DNA from: Caulobacter sp.
GTDB taxonomy: Bacteria; Pseudomonadota; Alphaproteobacteria; Caulobacterales; Caulobacteraceae
Length of the DNA: 64,000 nucleotides
Assembly: GCF_017744445.1 (NCBI RefSeq)
Contig: NZ_JAGIBH010000004.1
Coordinates: forward strand, 62,001-126,000
Direction of reading: 5' to 3'
A program made the position numbers and the translations under genes. Below, in pieces: positions 50,275-58,895 of the stretch; the stretch's first letter is position 1, and each line of letters opens with the position of its first letter. Under the pieces are notes generated by a model, which was given only the letters and a program-made list of their open reading frames with translations, was not told where the DNA came from and did no database searches.

Positions 50275-51196
50275 GATGTGCGGGTTCGTGAGAGTCTGCA
50301 GGGGGAGGAGTTGCTTCCCCGCTCTCATGTCCCGAGGGCTCTTGTCCAGCCGCTTCGTGCTCGGCGGGGGCTTCTTGAGCCCCGCGCAGCGCCAGCTCGG
50401 GCTCGGCGCCGTGCTCGTCGGGCTTCTTCAGGGCGGTTTTCACCGCCTTGGCGGCGCCCGGTTCGGTGGCGAAACCGATCTGCAGATCCTTGGCCGAACG
50501 CGGCGGATCCAGGAAGGTGATCGAGAAGTGGCGCACCTCGCCCGGCGGGATCTTGGCGTCGGCGGCCGCGGCCAGCTGGCCGGCCACGCGCTTGTCGTCC
50601 TTGCTGAGCAGCTCCACGCGCAGCGGCGGCGACAGGACCGGGTGCTCGGTGATGTTGCGGATCGAGCCGGTGATCGTCACGGCCGCGTGGCCGTCCTGCA
50701 TCGAGGGCTGGGCCTTGATGCTGGAGCGGTCGATGACCAGGCCCACCGTGTTCACCGGCAGGCCGACGGCGGCATAGGCGCCCGCCGAGCCTGGCAGGAT
50801 CTTGACCACGTCGATGCGGAAGATCAGGGCGGCGACCACGACCACCGCCATGGCGGCGGCCATGCCGGCCCAGATCACGCCCGTGGCGGTGGCTTCGCGC
50901 AGGCGACGCTCGGCGTCGGCGCGGGCCCGGAAGACCTTGGGCAGTTCCTCGCCCGGCAGGGCGCTGACCGGCGCATCCTCGGCCTCTGCGGCGACGGTCT
51001 CGGGCAGCTGGTCGGCGGACTCGACCTGGCTGGCCAGGGTCGGGGTTTCGGGGTCGTCGAAAAGGTCTAGCGGCTCTTCGCTACGGGCAGTCCAGCTGTT
51101 CCCGCACGACGCGCAACGCACAACGCGACCCGCCGAGCCCACCTTGGAGTCGTCGACGAAATAGCGGCTGGCGCACTCCGGACAGGTCAGTATCAT
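50267..51196 (-). CDS. zitP: Polar zinc-finger protein ZitP
   Basis: 309-aa protein. An MJ0042-type zinc finger at 1-40 (C5, C8, C28, C31; MILTCPECASRYFVDDSK, RVVRCASCGNSWTA) is followed by an acidic linker, one membrane helix (about 110-130; WAGMAAAMAVVVVAALIFRI) and a DUF3426 periplasmic domain (about 130-250). In Caulobacter ZitP binds the polar matrix protein PopZ through the finger and affects pili; R24, R27 and W35 are all present. A long His/Glu/Pro-rich tail (250-309) is distinctive. Divergent from ftsE. Confidence 0.85.
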   Translation of the reverse strand: MILTCPECASRYFVDDSKVGSAGRVVRCASCGNSWTARSEEPLDLFDDPETPTLASQVESADQLPETVAAEAEDAPVSALPGEELPKVFRARADAERRLREATATGVIWAGMAAAMAVVVVAALIFRIDVVKILPGSAGAYAAVGLPVNTVGLVIDRSSIKAQPSMQDGHAAVTITGSIRNITEHPVLSPPLRVELLSKDDKRVAGQLAAAADAKIPPGEVRHFSITFLDPPRSAKDLQIGFATEPGAAKAVKTALKKPDEHGAEPELALRGAQEAPAEHEAAGQEPSGHESGEATPPPADSHEPAHHE

Positions 51197-51278
51197 GGCC
51201 GCGAATCGAACGCTCCCCACACACCTAAAGGGGGTCGCTGATTTTAACCCTGATGTCCAGAAACCCAAGTGACGCGCC

Positions 51279-51986
51279 TTGCGGATCGACACACAACAGG
51301 GCGATGACACCCTACCGGTGGTCCGCTTCGAAGGCGTCTCGATGCGTTACGGGCGAGCGCCCGAAACCCTAAGGGACATAAGCTTTTCCCTGGACCAGGG
51401 CTCGTTCCATTTCCTGACCGGCGCGTCGGGCGCGGGCAAGAGTTCACTGCTCAAGCTGATCTACCTGGCCCACCGTGCGTCACGGGGTCGCGTCGAGCTT
51501 TTCGGACGTGATGTCAGCCTGACCCACACCTCGGACCTGCCGTTCCTGCGGCGCCGGATCGGGGTGGTGTTCCAGGAATTCCGGCTGCTGGAGCACTTGT
51601 CGGTGTTCGACAACGCCGCTCTGCCCCTGCGCATCCTCAAGCGCAAACCGGCCACCTATCGCGAGGACGTTGCCGAGCTGCTCAGCTGGGTCGGCCTGGG
51701 CGACCGCATGCACGCCCTGCCCGCTACCCTCTCGGGCGGCGAAAAGCAGCGCCTGGCCATCGCCCGCGCCGTCGTGGACCGTCCCGACGTGCTGCTGGCC
51801 GACGAGCCGACCGGCAATGTCGATCCGGCCATGTCGCTGCGCCTGCTGCGCCTGTTCGTCGAGCTGAACCGCCTGGGCACCACCGTCCTGATCGCCACCC
51901 ACGACGAGGACCTGGTGGCCCGCGCCGCGCGTCCGACCCTGCATCTGGACCAGGGCCGCCTGGTCAATGTGGAAGGTCGCAAATGA
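51279..51986 (+). CDS. ftsE: Cell-division ATPase FtsE
   Basis: 235-aa ABC ATPase. Walker A GASGAGKSS, Q-loop VFQEFRLL, signature LSGGEKQR, Walker B VLLADEPTGN and H-loop TVLIATHDE. With FtsX it drives peptidoglycan hydrolase activation at the septum. Start TTG 51279 is the best fit; GTG 51318 would still include the first strand. Four-base overlap with ftsX. Confidence 0.93.
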   Translation: MRIDTQQGDDTLPVVRFEGVSMRYGRAPETLRDISFSLDQGSFHFLTGASGAGKSSLLKLIYLAHRASRGRVELFGRDVSLTHTSDLPFLRRRIGVVFQEFRLLEHLSVFDNAALPLRILKRKPATYREDVAELLSWVGLGDRMHALPATLSGGEKQRLAIARAVVDRPDVLLADEPTGNVDPAMSLRLLRLFVELNRLGTTVLIATHDEDLVARAARPTLHLDQGRLVNVEGRK

Positions 51987-52876
51987 GCGAGTTCTTCCAG
52001 GTCGCCCGCTGGAAGCCCGGCCCGCTGCTGCCGCCCCGCGACAGCCGTGACGGGGCGCTGGTGTTCGTGGTCGCCGTGCTGTGCTTCCTGGCCTGCCTGA
52101 CTGGCTTTGCCGCCTTGGCCGCCAACCGCGCCGCCCACGGCTGGACCAGCCAGTTGACCGGCTCAGCCACCGTCGTCGTCCGCGCCCGCGCCAACGAGAC
52201 CCCCGACAGCGCCGCCGCTCGCGCCGCCGAGACCCTGGCCGGCATCAAGGGCGTGGTCGAGGCCCAGGCCCTGACCCGTGAGAAGGCCGAGGCTCTCCTG
52301 GAGCCCTGGATCGGCAAGGAGGCCCTGGTCGACGACCTGCCCACGCCGCGGCTGGTGACGCTGGAGCTGGATCCCAAGACCCCGCCGACCGCCGACACCT
52401 TGGACCGCGCCCTGAAGGTCGCCGGCGTCGAGGCCACCGTCGACGACCACAGCCGCTGGATCGCCGACATCGAGCGCGCCGCCAACCTGGCGCGCCTGGC
52501 GGCCCTGGGCGTCTTCGCCCTGATCGCCGCCGCCACGGCCGCCGTGATCGCCTTCGCCACCCGGGCCGGCCTGGCTGCCCGCCGCGACGTGATCGAGGTG
52601 CTGCACTTCTCAGGGGCCGAGCAAGGCTTCATCACCGGCCTGTTCCAGAACCGCTTCGCCACCATGGGCGCGCTGGCGGGCTTGCTGGGGGGCGCGGGCG
52701 CGGCCATCATCGGCGCCGTTGCACGCTATTTCGGCGGCGGCGCGGGGGTTGCGCCGGTTCTGCCATTGGCCTGGATCGATCTGTTGGCCGCCCTGCCCGC
52801 GCCGGTCGTGGCCGCCCTGATCGCCGGCCTCTCGGCCCGTCTGGCGGCGTCGCGCATCGTGGGGGAGATGCCGTGA
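51983..52876 (+). CDS. ftsX: Cell-division membrane protein FtsX
   Basis: 297-aa protein with a short cytoplasmic N-tail, helix 1 (LVFVVAVLCFLACLTGFAALA), a periplasmic domain of about 110 residues (TVVVRARANETPDSAAARAAE, DDLPTPRLVTLELDP) and three more helices in the C-half (LAALGVFALIAAATAAVIAF, GALAGLLGGAGAAIIGAVA, LPAPVVAALIAGL). It is the FtsE partner; coupled to ftsE (ATGA) and to ydcF (GTGA). Confidence 0.92.
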   Translation: MSEFFQVARWKPGPLLPPRDSRDGALVFVVAVLCFLACLTGFAALAANRAAHGWTSQLTGSATVVVRARANETPDSAAARAAETLAGIKGVVEAQALTREKAEALLEPWIGKEALVDDLPTPRLVTLELDPKTPPTADTLDRALKVAGVEATVDDHSRWIADIERAANLARLAALGVFALIAAATAAVIAFATRAGLAARRDVIEVLHFSGAEQGFITGLFQNRFATMGALAGLLGGAGAAIIGAVARYFGGGAGVAPVLPLAWIDLLAALPAPVVAALIAGLSARLAASRIVGEMP

Positions 52877-53493
52877 AGACCTTGGCTGCGCTCTTGATAG
52901 CGCTGATGATCTGGGGCCTCGGGCTCCTGGCCTTCACCGGCCGCGTGGACCAGTCGACCCCGGCGCCCGAACCGCCCACCGCCGACGGCGTCGTGGTGCT
53001 GACCGGCGCCTCGAACGTGCGCCTGGAAGCGGCCACCCGCCTGCTGGAAGAGGGCAAGGGCAAGCGCCTCTTGATCTCCGGCGTCAACCGCGAGGCCACC
53101 CGCGCCGACGTCCAGACCGTCACCAAGGCCGTCAAGCCGATCTACGACTGCTGCGTGGACTTAGGCTTCGCCGCCGCCAACACCGTGGGCAATGCCCGCG
53201 AGACCGCCGAGTGGGCCAAGTCCAAGGGCTATCAGAGCCTTATTGTCGTCACGGCCGACTACCACATGCCGCGCTCGATGCTGGAGCTCAGCGCCGCCAT
53301 GCCGGGCGTGAAGCTGTCGCCCTATCCGGTGAAGACCGATCTGAACGCCCATCGCTGGTGGAAGACCTCGATCAGCGCCCGGCGGATGATCGTGGAATAC
53401 TGCAAGTACCTGGCGATCCTGGGCCGTGAGGCGTTCCTGGGGCTGGGGCCGAAAGAAAAGGCCGCCCCCTCGGCGGCGAAGGAAGCATCTTGA
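52873..53493 (+). CDS. YdcF/ElyC-type DUF218 protein
   Basis: 206-aa protein with an N-terminal membrane anchor (TLAALLIALMIWGLGLLAFTG) and a DUF218 domain: ADGVVVLTGASNVRLEAATRL, LLISGVNREATR, NARETAEWAKSKGYQSLIVVTADYHMPRSMLEL. ElyC and SanA relatives act in envelope synthesis. Its place in the ftsEX unit agrees with such a role. GTG 52873 overlaps the ftsX stop. Confidence 0.87.
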   Translation: MKTLAALLIALMIWGLGLLAFTGRVDQSTPAPEPPTADGVVVLTGASNVRLEAATRLLEEGKGKRLLISGVNREATRADVQTVTKAVKPIYDCCVDLGFAAANTVGNARETAEWAKSKGYQSLIVVTADYHMPRSMLELSAAMPGVKLSPYPVKTDLNAHRWWKTSISARRMIVEYCKYLAILGREAFLGLGPKEKAAPSAAKEAS

Positions 53494-54194
53494 TCTATCT
53501 GCGTTCGTTCCTGTTCCAGCTGTTCTTCTGGCTGTGGTCCATCGCCTGGGCCGTAGGCATGATCGTGACCTATCCCCTGCCCCGTCGCGTCAACACCTGG
53601 TGCCTGTCGACCTGGGCCAGTGGCCTGATCTGGGGCCTGCGCTGGCTGGCCGGCGTCAAGGTCGAGGTGCGTGGCCAACGCCCGATCGGCCCGGCCCTGG
53701 TCGCGCCCAAGCATCAGTCGATGTTCGACGTCTTCAGCCAGTTCGCCCTGCTGCCCGACGCCTGCTTCGTGATGAAGAAGGAGCTCTTGATGGTGCCGCT
53801 GTTCGGCTGGCACGGGTTGAAGGGCGGTATGATCGTGGTCGACCGCGGCGGTCACTCGACCGCGCTGAAGAAGCTGGTCCGCGACTCGGTCGAGCGCATG
53901 AAGGAAAGCCGCCAGATCGTGATCTTCCCGGAAGGCACGCGCGGCAAGGTCGGCGAGCCCGGCGACTACAAGCCCGGCATCGCCGCGCTGTATCGCGAGC
54001 TGGACATGCCCGTCATCCCGCTGGCCCTGAACTGCGGCAGCCACTGGAACAAGGGCTTCGTGATCAAGCCGGGCACGATCGTCTTCGACTATCTCGAGCC
54101 CATCCCCGCCGGCCTGAAGCGCGGCGAGTTCATGCGCGAGCTGCAGACCAAGATCGACGGCGCGACCAAGGCGCTTGAGGATTCGGGGATCTAG
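53490..54194 (+). CDS. plsC: 1-acyl-sn-glycerol-3-phosphate acyltransferase
   Basis: 234-aa membrane enzyme of phospholipid synthesis. Two N-terminal hydrophobic segments, motif I as PKHQSMFDVF (His 75, Asp 80), motif III VIFPEGTRGKVG and motif IV MPVIPLALNCG. TTG 53490 overlaps the ydcF stop. Last gene of ftsE-ftsX-ydcF-plsC. Confidence 0.93.
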   Translation: MIYLRSFLFQLFFWLWSIAWAVGMIVTYPLPRRVNTWCLSTWASGLIWGLRWLAGVKVEVRGQRPIGPALVAPKHQSMFDVFSQFALLPDACFVMKKELLMVPLFGWHGLKGGMIVVDRGGHSTALKKLVRDSVERMKESRQIVIFPEGTRGKVGEPGDYKPGIAALYRELDMPVIPLALNCGSHWNKGFVIKPGTIVFDYLEPIPAGLKRGEFMRELQTKIDGATKALEDSGI

Positions 54195-54199
54195 TTTCC

Positions 54200-54327
54200 C
54201 TCTCCCCTTGCGGGAGAGGTTGGCCCACGAAGTGGGTCGGGTGAGGGGTCTCGCTCCGCTATCCGGACAGGCCTTTCAACCCCTCATCCGGCGCTACGCG
54301 CCACCTTCTCCCGCAAGGGGAGAAGGA
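54200..54327. repeat. Inverted repeat of family D (CTCTCCCCTTGCGGGAGA)
   Basis: CTCTCCCCTTGCGGGAGAGG at the left and CTTCTCCCGCAAGGGGAGAAG at the right, each a hairpin, with inner pairs such as GAGGGG/CCCCTC. It sits between convergent plsC and chaC and its right part is inside the chaC reading frame. Confidence 0.85.
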
Positions 54328-54869
54328 GACTCAATGCCCTCGACCATCTTCAAGAGCTTCTCCATCGCGTGATCGCGCACGCCGTCCTCGCGCAGGTGCA
54401 GGACGAGGTCGCGCAGGTAGTCGATGTTCGGCCCCGACAGGCCCGTGGCGCCGGCGATCAACGCCGCCTGCTGCTCCAGGGTCAGCGCCCCCGCCCACTG
54501 GCTGTGCTTCATGTCCGACAGGAAGACCAGCGCCGAGGCTTTCCCATTGCCGTCGATCTTCACGTCGCGCCAGGTCTCGAAATAGGTCTCGGTCGGCTGC
54601 TCGCGTTCGCGCAGGTAGGCGTAGACCGCCTCCCATTCGCTGGACGCCACGCGGTAGGCCATGCCGCGCACCGCGCCGCCGGGGGCCAGGCCCAGCACCA
54701 GGCCCGGCCGCTCGTAGGTGCCGCGATGGTGCACCGAATAGATGCAGAAGGCCCGCCGCCGACCGTGGAGCACGGCCGTTCTTCGGTCTATGAACGGGAA
54801 CCCGGGCCGCCACATGAGCGATCCGTATCCGAACACCCAGCGATCTTCGCTGTCGCCTGCCAAACCCAT
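54294..54869 (-). CDS. chaC: Gamma-glutamylcyclotransferase ChaC
   Basis: 191-aa enzyme that cleaves glutathione to 5-oxoproline and Cys-Gly. WVFGYGSLMWRPGFPFIDRR carries the YGSL motif, RRRAFCIYSVHHRGTYERPGL and GLAPGGAVRGMAYRV follow, and the catalytic Glu lies in LREREQPTETY. Length is normal, but the last dozen residues (ESPSPLAGEGGA) are encoded by the palindromic repeat, so the natural C-terminus has been replaced or extended. Divergent from the DUF2125 gene with 29 bases between. Confidence 0.9.
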   Translation of the reverse strand: MGLAGDSEDRWVFGYGSLMWRPGFPFIDRRTAVLHGRRRAFCIYSVHHRGTYERPGLVLGLAPGGAVRGMAYRVASSEWEAVYAYLREREQPTETYFETWRDVKIDGNGKASALVFLSDMKHSQWAGALTLEQQAALIAGATGLSGPNIDYLRDLVLHLREDGVRDHAMEKLLKMVEGIESPSPLAGEGGA

Positions 54870-54898
54870 TCTCGATCCCGACTGGACGCGCCCACTTC

Positions 54899-55909
54899 AT
54901 GACCCATAACGACGCCCGCCCGTCTCGCAAAGCCCGTCGCAGTCGCCTGTTCACGCCTTTCATCCTCGCCGCCGTCATCTCGGGCGGTTGGAGCTATGGC
55001 TGGTTCTGGATTCGCGGCCAGGCCGAGCAGCGGATGGACGCCCAGGCGGCCGACCTGAAGTCGCGCGGCTATGACCTGTCCTGGAGCGCCCGCACCTTCC
55101 ACGGCTTCCCGTTCCGCATGAACGTCGACCTGACGAACGCCCGGATGTCCGAGCCCACCGGCTGGGCCGTCCGCGCGCCGATCCTGAAAGGCGAGGCCGA
55201 GATCTTCGACCTGACCCATTGGGTGCTGGTCGCCGACCAGGGCGTGGTGCTGACCCGACCCGAGGCCGGCGACGTGACCATCACCGGCCAGGCCCTGCGC
55301 GCCAGCATCTCGCACGTCACCGAATATCCGCCGCGCATCTCGGTCGAGGGCGCCAAGCTGACCTTTGCGCCCGCCCCGGGGACCAAGCCGTTCCAGCTGG
55401 TCTCGGCCGACAAGATGCAGCTGCACACCCGCTCGGGTCCCGACGACCAGGGCGCGGTGTTCTTCAAGGCCGACGGCGCCAAGACCGCCTTCACGGGCCT
55501 TTTGGGCCGCATCGCCCAGGACAAGACCGCCTCGATGCTGCTGGAGACCCGCCTGTCGCACGTCTCGCAGCTGCGCGGCCGCAACTGGGAAGCCGCGGTG
55601 AAGCGCTGGAGCGAAGCCGGCGGCCAGATCACCCTGCAACAGAGCCAGATCCTGGCCGGCGACGCCGAGGGCAAGATCAAGTCCGGCGTCCTGTCGGTCG
55701 ACAGCCAAGGCCGCGTGACCGGCTCGCTGAACGCGGCGCTCAAGGAACGGACCATGCCCGGCCAGCCGATCAGGACCCCGGAACAGGCCGTGGCCGCCGC
55801 CGCCCAGGCCATGGGCGCCGAGCCGGTGATCGAGGCCGACCTCAAGTTCGACAACGGCCGCACCTATTTGGGCATCCTTGATACGGGCCCTGCGCCGACC
55901 GTTTATTGA
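54899..55909 (+). CDS. DUF2125 domain protein
   Basis: 336-aa protein with an N-terminal anchor or uncleaved signal (LFTPFILAAVISGGWSYGWFWI) after a basic tail, then a periplasmic domain: GYDLSWSARTFHGFPFRMNVDLTNA, WVLVADQGVVLTRPEAGD, GSLNAALKER. This is DUF2125, common in alphaproteobacteria, of unknown role; the repeated beta pattern resembles AsmA-like lipid-transport domains. It precedes the aromatic unit by 103 bases. Confidence 0.86.
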   Translation: MTHNDARPSRKARRSRLFTPFILAAVISGGWSYGWFWIRGQAEQRMDAQAADLKSRGYDLSWSARTFHGFPFRMNVDLTNARMSEPTGWAVRAPILKGEAEIFDLTHWVLVADQGVVLTRPEAGDVTITGQALRASISHVTEYPPRISVEGAKLTFAPAPGTKPFQLVSADKMQLHTRSGPDDQGAVFFKADGAKTAFTGLLGRIAQDKTASMLLETRLSHVSQLRGRNWEAAVKRWSEAGGQITLQQSQILAGDAEGKIKSGVLSVDSQGRVTGSLNAALKERTMPGQPIRTPEQAVAAAAQAMGAEPVIEADLKFDNGRTYLGILDTGPAPTVY

Positions 55910-56012
55910 TCGACCAACGATCGCCAGGCACGCAATTTTATTCCCACGAAGGCTGGCTATTGCGTGTTTGGCGGCAAAGACTATGGTCCCGCCTCCAATT
56001 TCGGGGAAGAAC

Positions 56013-56813
56013 ATGGGCAGCGACCAGGCTGCGGCGACGCCGTCTCTCGAAGAGGTCCGATGGCGACTCGACGCCATCGACACTGAACTCCTGAAGCTGC
56101 TGGACGAGCGCGCCAGCCTGGCCGGCGCCGTCGCGGCCGCCAAGCGCGCCTCCGGCGACACCGGCTTTGGCCTGCGCCCCGGCCGCGAGGCCCAGATCGT
56201 TCGCAAGCTGCTGGCCGCGCCGCGCACCGGGGCCGGGGACGCGCTGGTCATCCGCATCTGGCGCGAGATCATGGCCGACAACCTGGCGCGCCAGGGCCCG
56301 TACCAGTTGGGCGTCTTCGGCGGTCGCGAGGCCGCCCGCACCGTCGAGCTGACCCGCCTGCGCTTCGGCACGGCGCCGCGCCTGTCGATCGTCCCCACCG
56401 CCCAGGACGCCCTGGCCATCGCCCGCAGCCCCTGGGGCGTGGCCGTCCTGCCGCTGGCCGCCGAGACGCCCTGGTGGGGCCGCCTGCTGGCCGAGCCCAA
56501 GCTGAAGGTCTTCGCCGCCCTGCCCTGCCTGGCCACTTGGGGCCCGCAAGCCGCGCTGGCGGTGGCGGAAGTCGAGGTCGAGCCCACCGGCGGCGACCAG
56601 ACCTTCTGGGTCACCGACTCGCCCAAGAGCGCCGCCGCCATCATCGAGGCTCTCAGTCAGACCGACGTCGCCGCCGAGCTGATCGCCGACGCCGGCGGCC
56701 TGAAGCTGTTCTCGCTGTCGGGCTTCTTCCAGCCGCAGGACGAACGTCTGGCCCGCGCGCCCGGAGACCTTACGGGCGTCATCGGGGCTGCGCCCGAACA
56801 GTTCGACGTGTAA
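56013..56813 (+). CDS. Chorismate mutase with C-terminal ACT-like region
   Basis: 266-aa protein. Residues 12-95 are an AroQ-type chorismate mutase (LEEVRWRLDAIDTELLKLLDERASL, FGLRPGREAQIVRKLLA). The remaining 170 residues have no PDT catalytic motifs that I recognise; PKSAAAIIEALSQTDVAAELI and GLKLFSLSGFFQPQDER could be a regulatory part. Prephenate is the product. GGGGAAGAAC precedes ATG 56013. First gene of a unit with hisC and tyrC. Confidence 0.82.
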   Translation: MGSDQAAATPSLEEVRWRLDAIDTELLKLLDERASLAGAVAAAKRASGDTGFGLRPGREAQIVRKLLAAPRTGAGDALVIRIWREIMADNLARQGPYQLGVFGGREAARTVELTRLRFGTAPRLSIVPTAQDALAIARSPWGVAVLPLAAETPWWGRLLAEPKLKVFAALPCLATWGPQAALAVAEVEVEPTGGDQTFWVTDSPKSAAAIIEALSQTDVAAELIADAGGLKLFSLSGFFQPQDERLARAPGDLTGVIGAAPEQFDV

Positions 56814-56843
56814 GAGAGCCGCGTCCGCAGCTTGAGTAGTCCG

Positions 56844-57953
56844 ATGACCGATCGCTTCGCCTCGCCTCGCCCTGTCCCGAAACCCGGCATCATGGACATC
56901 CATGCCTATGTCGGCGGCAAGTCGAAGGTCGAAGGCATCGATCACCCCATCAAGCTGTCGAGCAACGAGAACATCCTGGGCAGCAGCGACAAGGCCAAGG
57001 ACGCCTACCGCAACGCCGTCGACCGGATGCACATCTATCCGGACGGCAAGGCCGGCATTCTGCGCGCCGCCGTGGCCGAGCGCTTCAAGCTGGAGCCCGA
57101 GCGCCTGACCTTCGGCGACGGCAGCGACGAGATCTTCGCCCTGCTGTGCCAGGCGTACCTGGAGCCCGGCGACAACATCGTCCAGGGCGAGCACGGCTTC
57201 GCCGCCTACGCCATCGGGGCCCGCGCCTGCCAGGGCGAGGTGCGGATGGCCAAGGAGATCAACCACCGCGTCGACATCGACGAGACGGTCAAGTGCGTCG
57301 ACGAGCGCACCCGCCTGGTGTTCATCGCCAACCCCGCCAACCCGACCGGCACCTGGCTGACGGGCGAGGAGATTCGCGCCCTGCACGCGGCCCTGCCGCC
57401 GTCGGTGATCCTGGTGCTGGACGGCGCCTATGCCGAGTTCTGCAGCGACCCGCGCTTCGAGGACGGCCTGGACCTGGCCCGCACCGCCGAGAACGTTATC
57501 GTCACCCGCACCTTCTCGAAGATCCACGGCCTGGCCGCCCTGCGCGTGGGCTGGGGCTATGCGCCCGAGCACATCATCGCCCCGATCGAGCGCATCCGTC
57601 CGCCGTTCAACACCTCGATCCCCGGCCAGGAAGCCGCCGTCGCGGCCCTGTTCGACGACGACTTCCAGGCCCGCTCGCTGGCCCTGGTCGAACAGTGGCG
57701 TCCGTGGCTGGCCCAGCAGCTGGGCGGCCTGGGTCTCGAAGTCACTCCGTCGGCGGCCAATTTCGTGCTGGCGACCTTCCCGACCACGCCGGGCAAGACC
57801 GCGCTCGAGGCCGAGGCGTTCCTGGCCTCGAAAGGCTACCTGGTCCGCGCCGTGGCCAACTATGGCCTGCCCAACGGCATCCGGATCACCATCGGCCTGG
57901 AAGAGCAGAACCGCGCCGTCGTGGACCTGCTGGCCCAGTTCATGGGCCGCTAG
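56844..57953 (+). CDS. hisC: Histidinol-phosphate/aromatic aminotransferase
   Basis: 369-aa class II PLP aminotransferase. SSNENILGSSDKAKDAYRNAV, YPDGKAGILR, FGDGSDEIFALLCQAYLEPGD, FIANPANPTGTWL, VLDGAYAEF, the PLP Lys K226 in TRTFSKIHGLAALRVGW and IRITIGLEEQN. The sequence fits HisC; its position between chorismate mutase and tyrC suggests it also, or mainly, acts on prephenate or arogenate-type aromatic substrates. tyrC begins at the next base after its stop. Confidence 0.88.
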   Translation: MTDRFASPRPVPKPGIMDIHAYVGGKSKVEGIDHPIKLSSNENILGSSDKAKDAYRNAVDRMHIYPDGKAGILRAAVAERFKLEPERLTFGDGSDEIFALLCQAYLEPGDNIVQGEHGFAAYAIGARACQGEVRMAKEINHRVDIDETVKCVDERTRLVFIANPANPTGTWLTGEEIRALHAALPPSVILVLDGAYAEFCSDPRFEDGLDLARTAENVIVTRTFSKIHGLAALRVGWGYAPEHIIAPIERIRPPFNTSIPGQEAAVAALFDDDFQARSLALVEQWRPWLAQQLGGLGLEVTPSAANFVLATFPTTPGKTALEAEAFLASKGYLVRAVANYGLPNGIRITIGLEEQNRAVVDLLAQFMGR

Positions 57954-58892
57954 ATGTCGGCGCCCGGTCTCCTCTACCCTAAGCTCACCGTCATCGGCGC
58001 GGGCCTGATCGGCGGCTCGGTGATCCGCGCGGCGCGTGAACACGGCGTCGTCGGCGAGGTCACCGTGGCCGACGCCAGCGAAGCCAATCGCGCTCGCGTC
58101 GTCGAGCTGGGCATTGCCGAGCACGTCACCGGCGACATCGCCGAAGCGGTGAAGGACGCCGACCTCGTCGTCATCGCCACCCCGGTGCTGTCGATCCCAG
58201 GCCTGGCCGCCGAGATCATCCCGGCCATGAAGGCGGGCGCGACCCTGACCGACGTCGGCTCGACCAAGGCCAATGTCGCCGAGGCCTTCCGCGCCCAGGA
58301 CCTGTCGAAGATCTACGCCATCCCCGGCCACCCGATCGCCGGCACCGAGCAGTCGGGTCCCGACTCCGGCTTCGCCGAGTTGTTCGAGGGCCGCTGGACG
58401 ATCCTCACCCCGTTCGAGAGCGACGACGAACACTACGCCGAGGCCGTCGCCCGCCTCTCGACCTTCTGGCGCGCCTTCGGGGCCCAGGTCGAGCTGATGG
58501 AAGAAAAGCACCACGACCTGGTGCTGGCCGTCGTGTCCCACCTGCCCCACCTGATCGCCTACACGATCGTCGGCAGCGCGGCCGACCTGGAGAACGTCAC
58601 CGAGAACGAGGTCATCAAGTACTCGGCCTCGGGCTTCCGCGACTTCACCCGCATCGCCGCCAGCGATCCGACCATGTGGCGCGACATCTTCGTGGCCAAC
58701 AAGGACGCGGTGCTGGAAATGCTCGGCCGCTTCACCGAGGACCTGCAGGCCATGAGCCGCGCGATCCGCTGGGGCGACGCCGACACCCTGCACGCCCACT
58801 TCACCCGGACGCGGGCGATCCGCAGAGGCATCGTCGCGGCGGGCCAGGAGAGCGCTCTGCCGAACTTCGGGCGCGACCGCGGGAAGCACTAG
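57954..58892 (+). CDS. tyrC: Prephenate/arogenate dehydrogenase
   Basis: 312-aa NAD(P)-dependent dehydrogenase for tyrosine synthesis. LTVIGAGLIGGSVIRAAREHG is the Rossmann motif, then VIATPVLSIPGLAAEI, DVGSTKANVAEAF, the substrate segment IPGHPIAGTEQSGPDSGF and HHDLVLAVVSHLPHLIAY. It lacks an ACT domain. Cofactor and substrate choice cannot be settled from sequence. Confidence 0.9.
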   Translation: MSAPGLLYPKLTVIGAGLIGGSVIRAAREHGVVGEVTVADASEANRARVVELGIAEHVTGDIAEAVKDADLVVIATPVLSIPGLAAEIIPAMKAGATLTDVGSTKANVAEAFRAQDLSKIYAIPGHPIAGTEQSGPDSGFAELFEGRWTILTPFESDDEHYAEAVARLSTFWRAFGAQVELMEEKHHDLVLAVVSHLPHLIAYTIVGSAADLENVTENEVIKYSASGFRDFTRIAASDPTMWRDIFVANKDAVLEMLGRFTEDLQAMSRAIRWGDADTLHAHFTRTRAIRRGIVAAGQESALPNFGRDRGKH

Positions 58893-58895
58893 GCG

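Noticed and set aside
55938..58889. A 983-codon antisense frame over chorismate mutase, hisC and tyrC
   Set aside because: It spans three well-identified genes and has no domain of its own.
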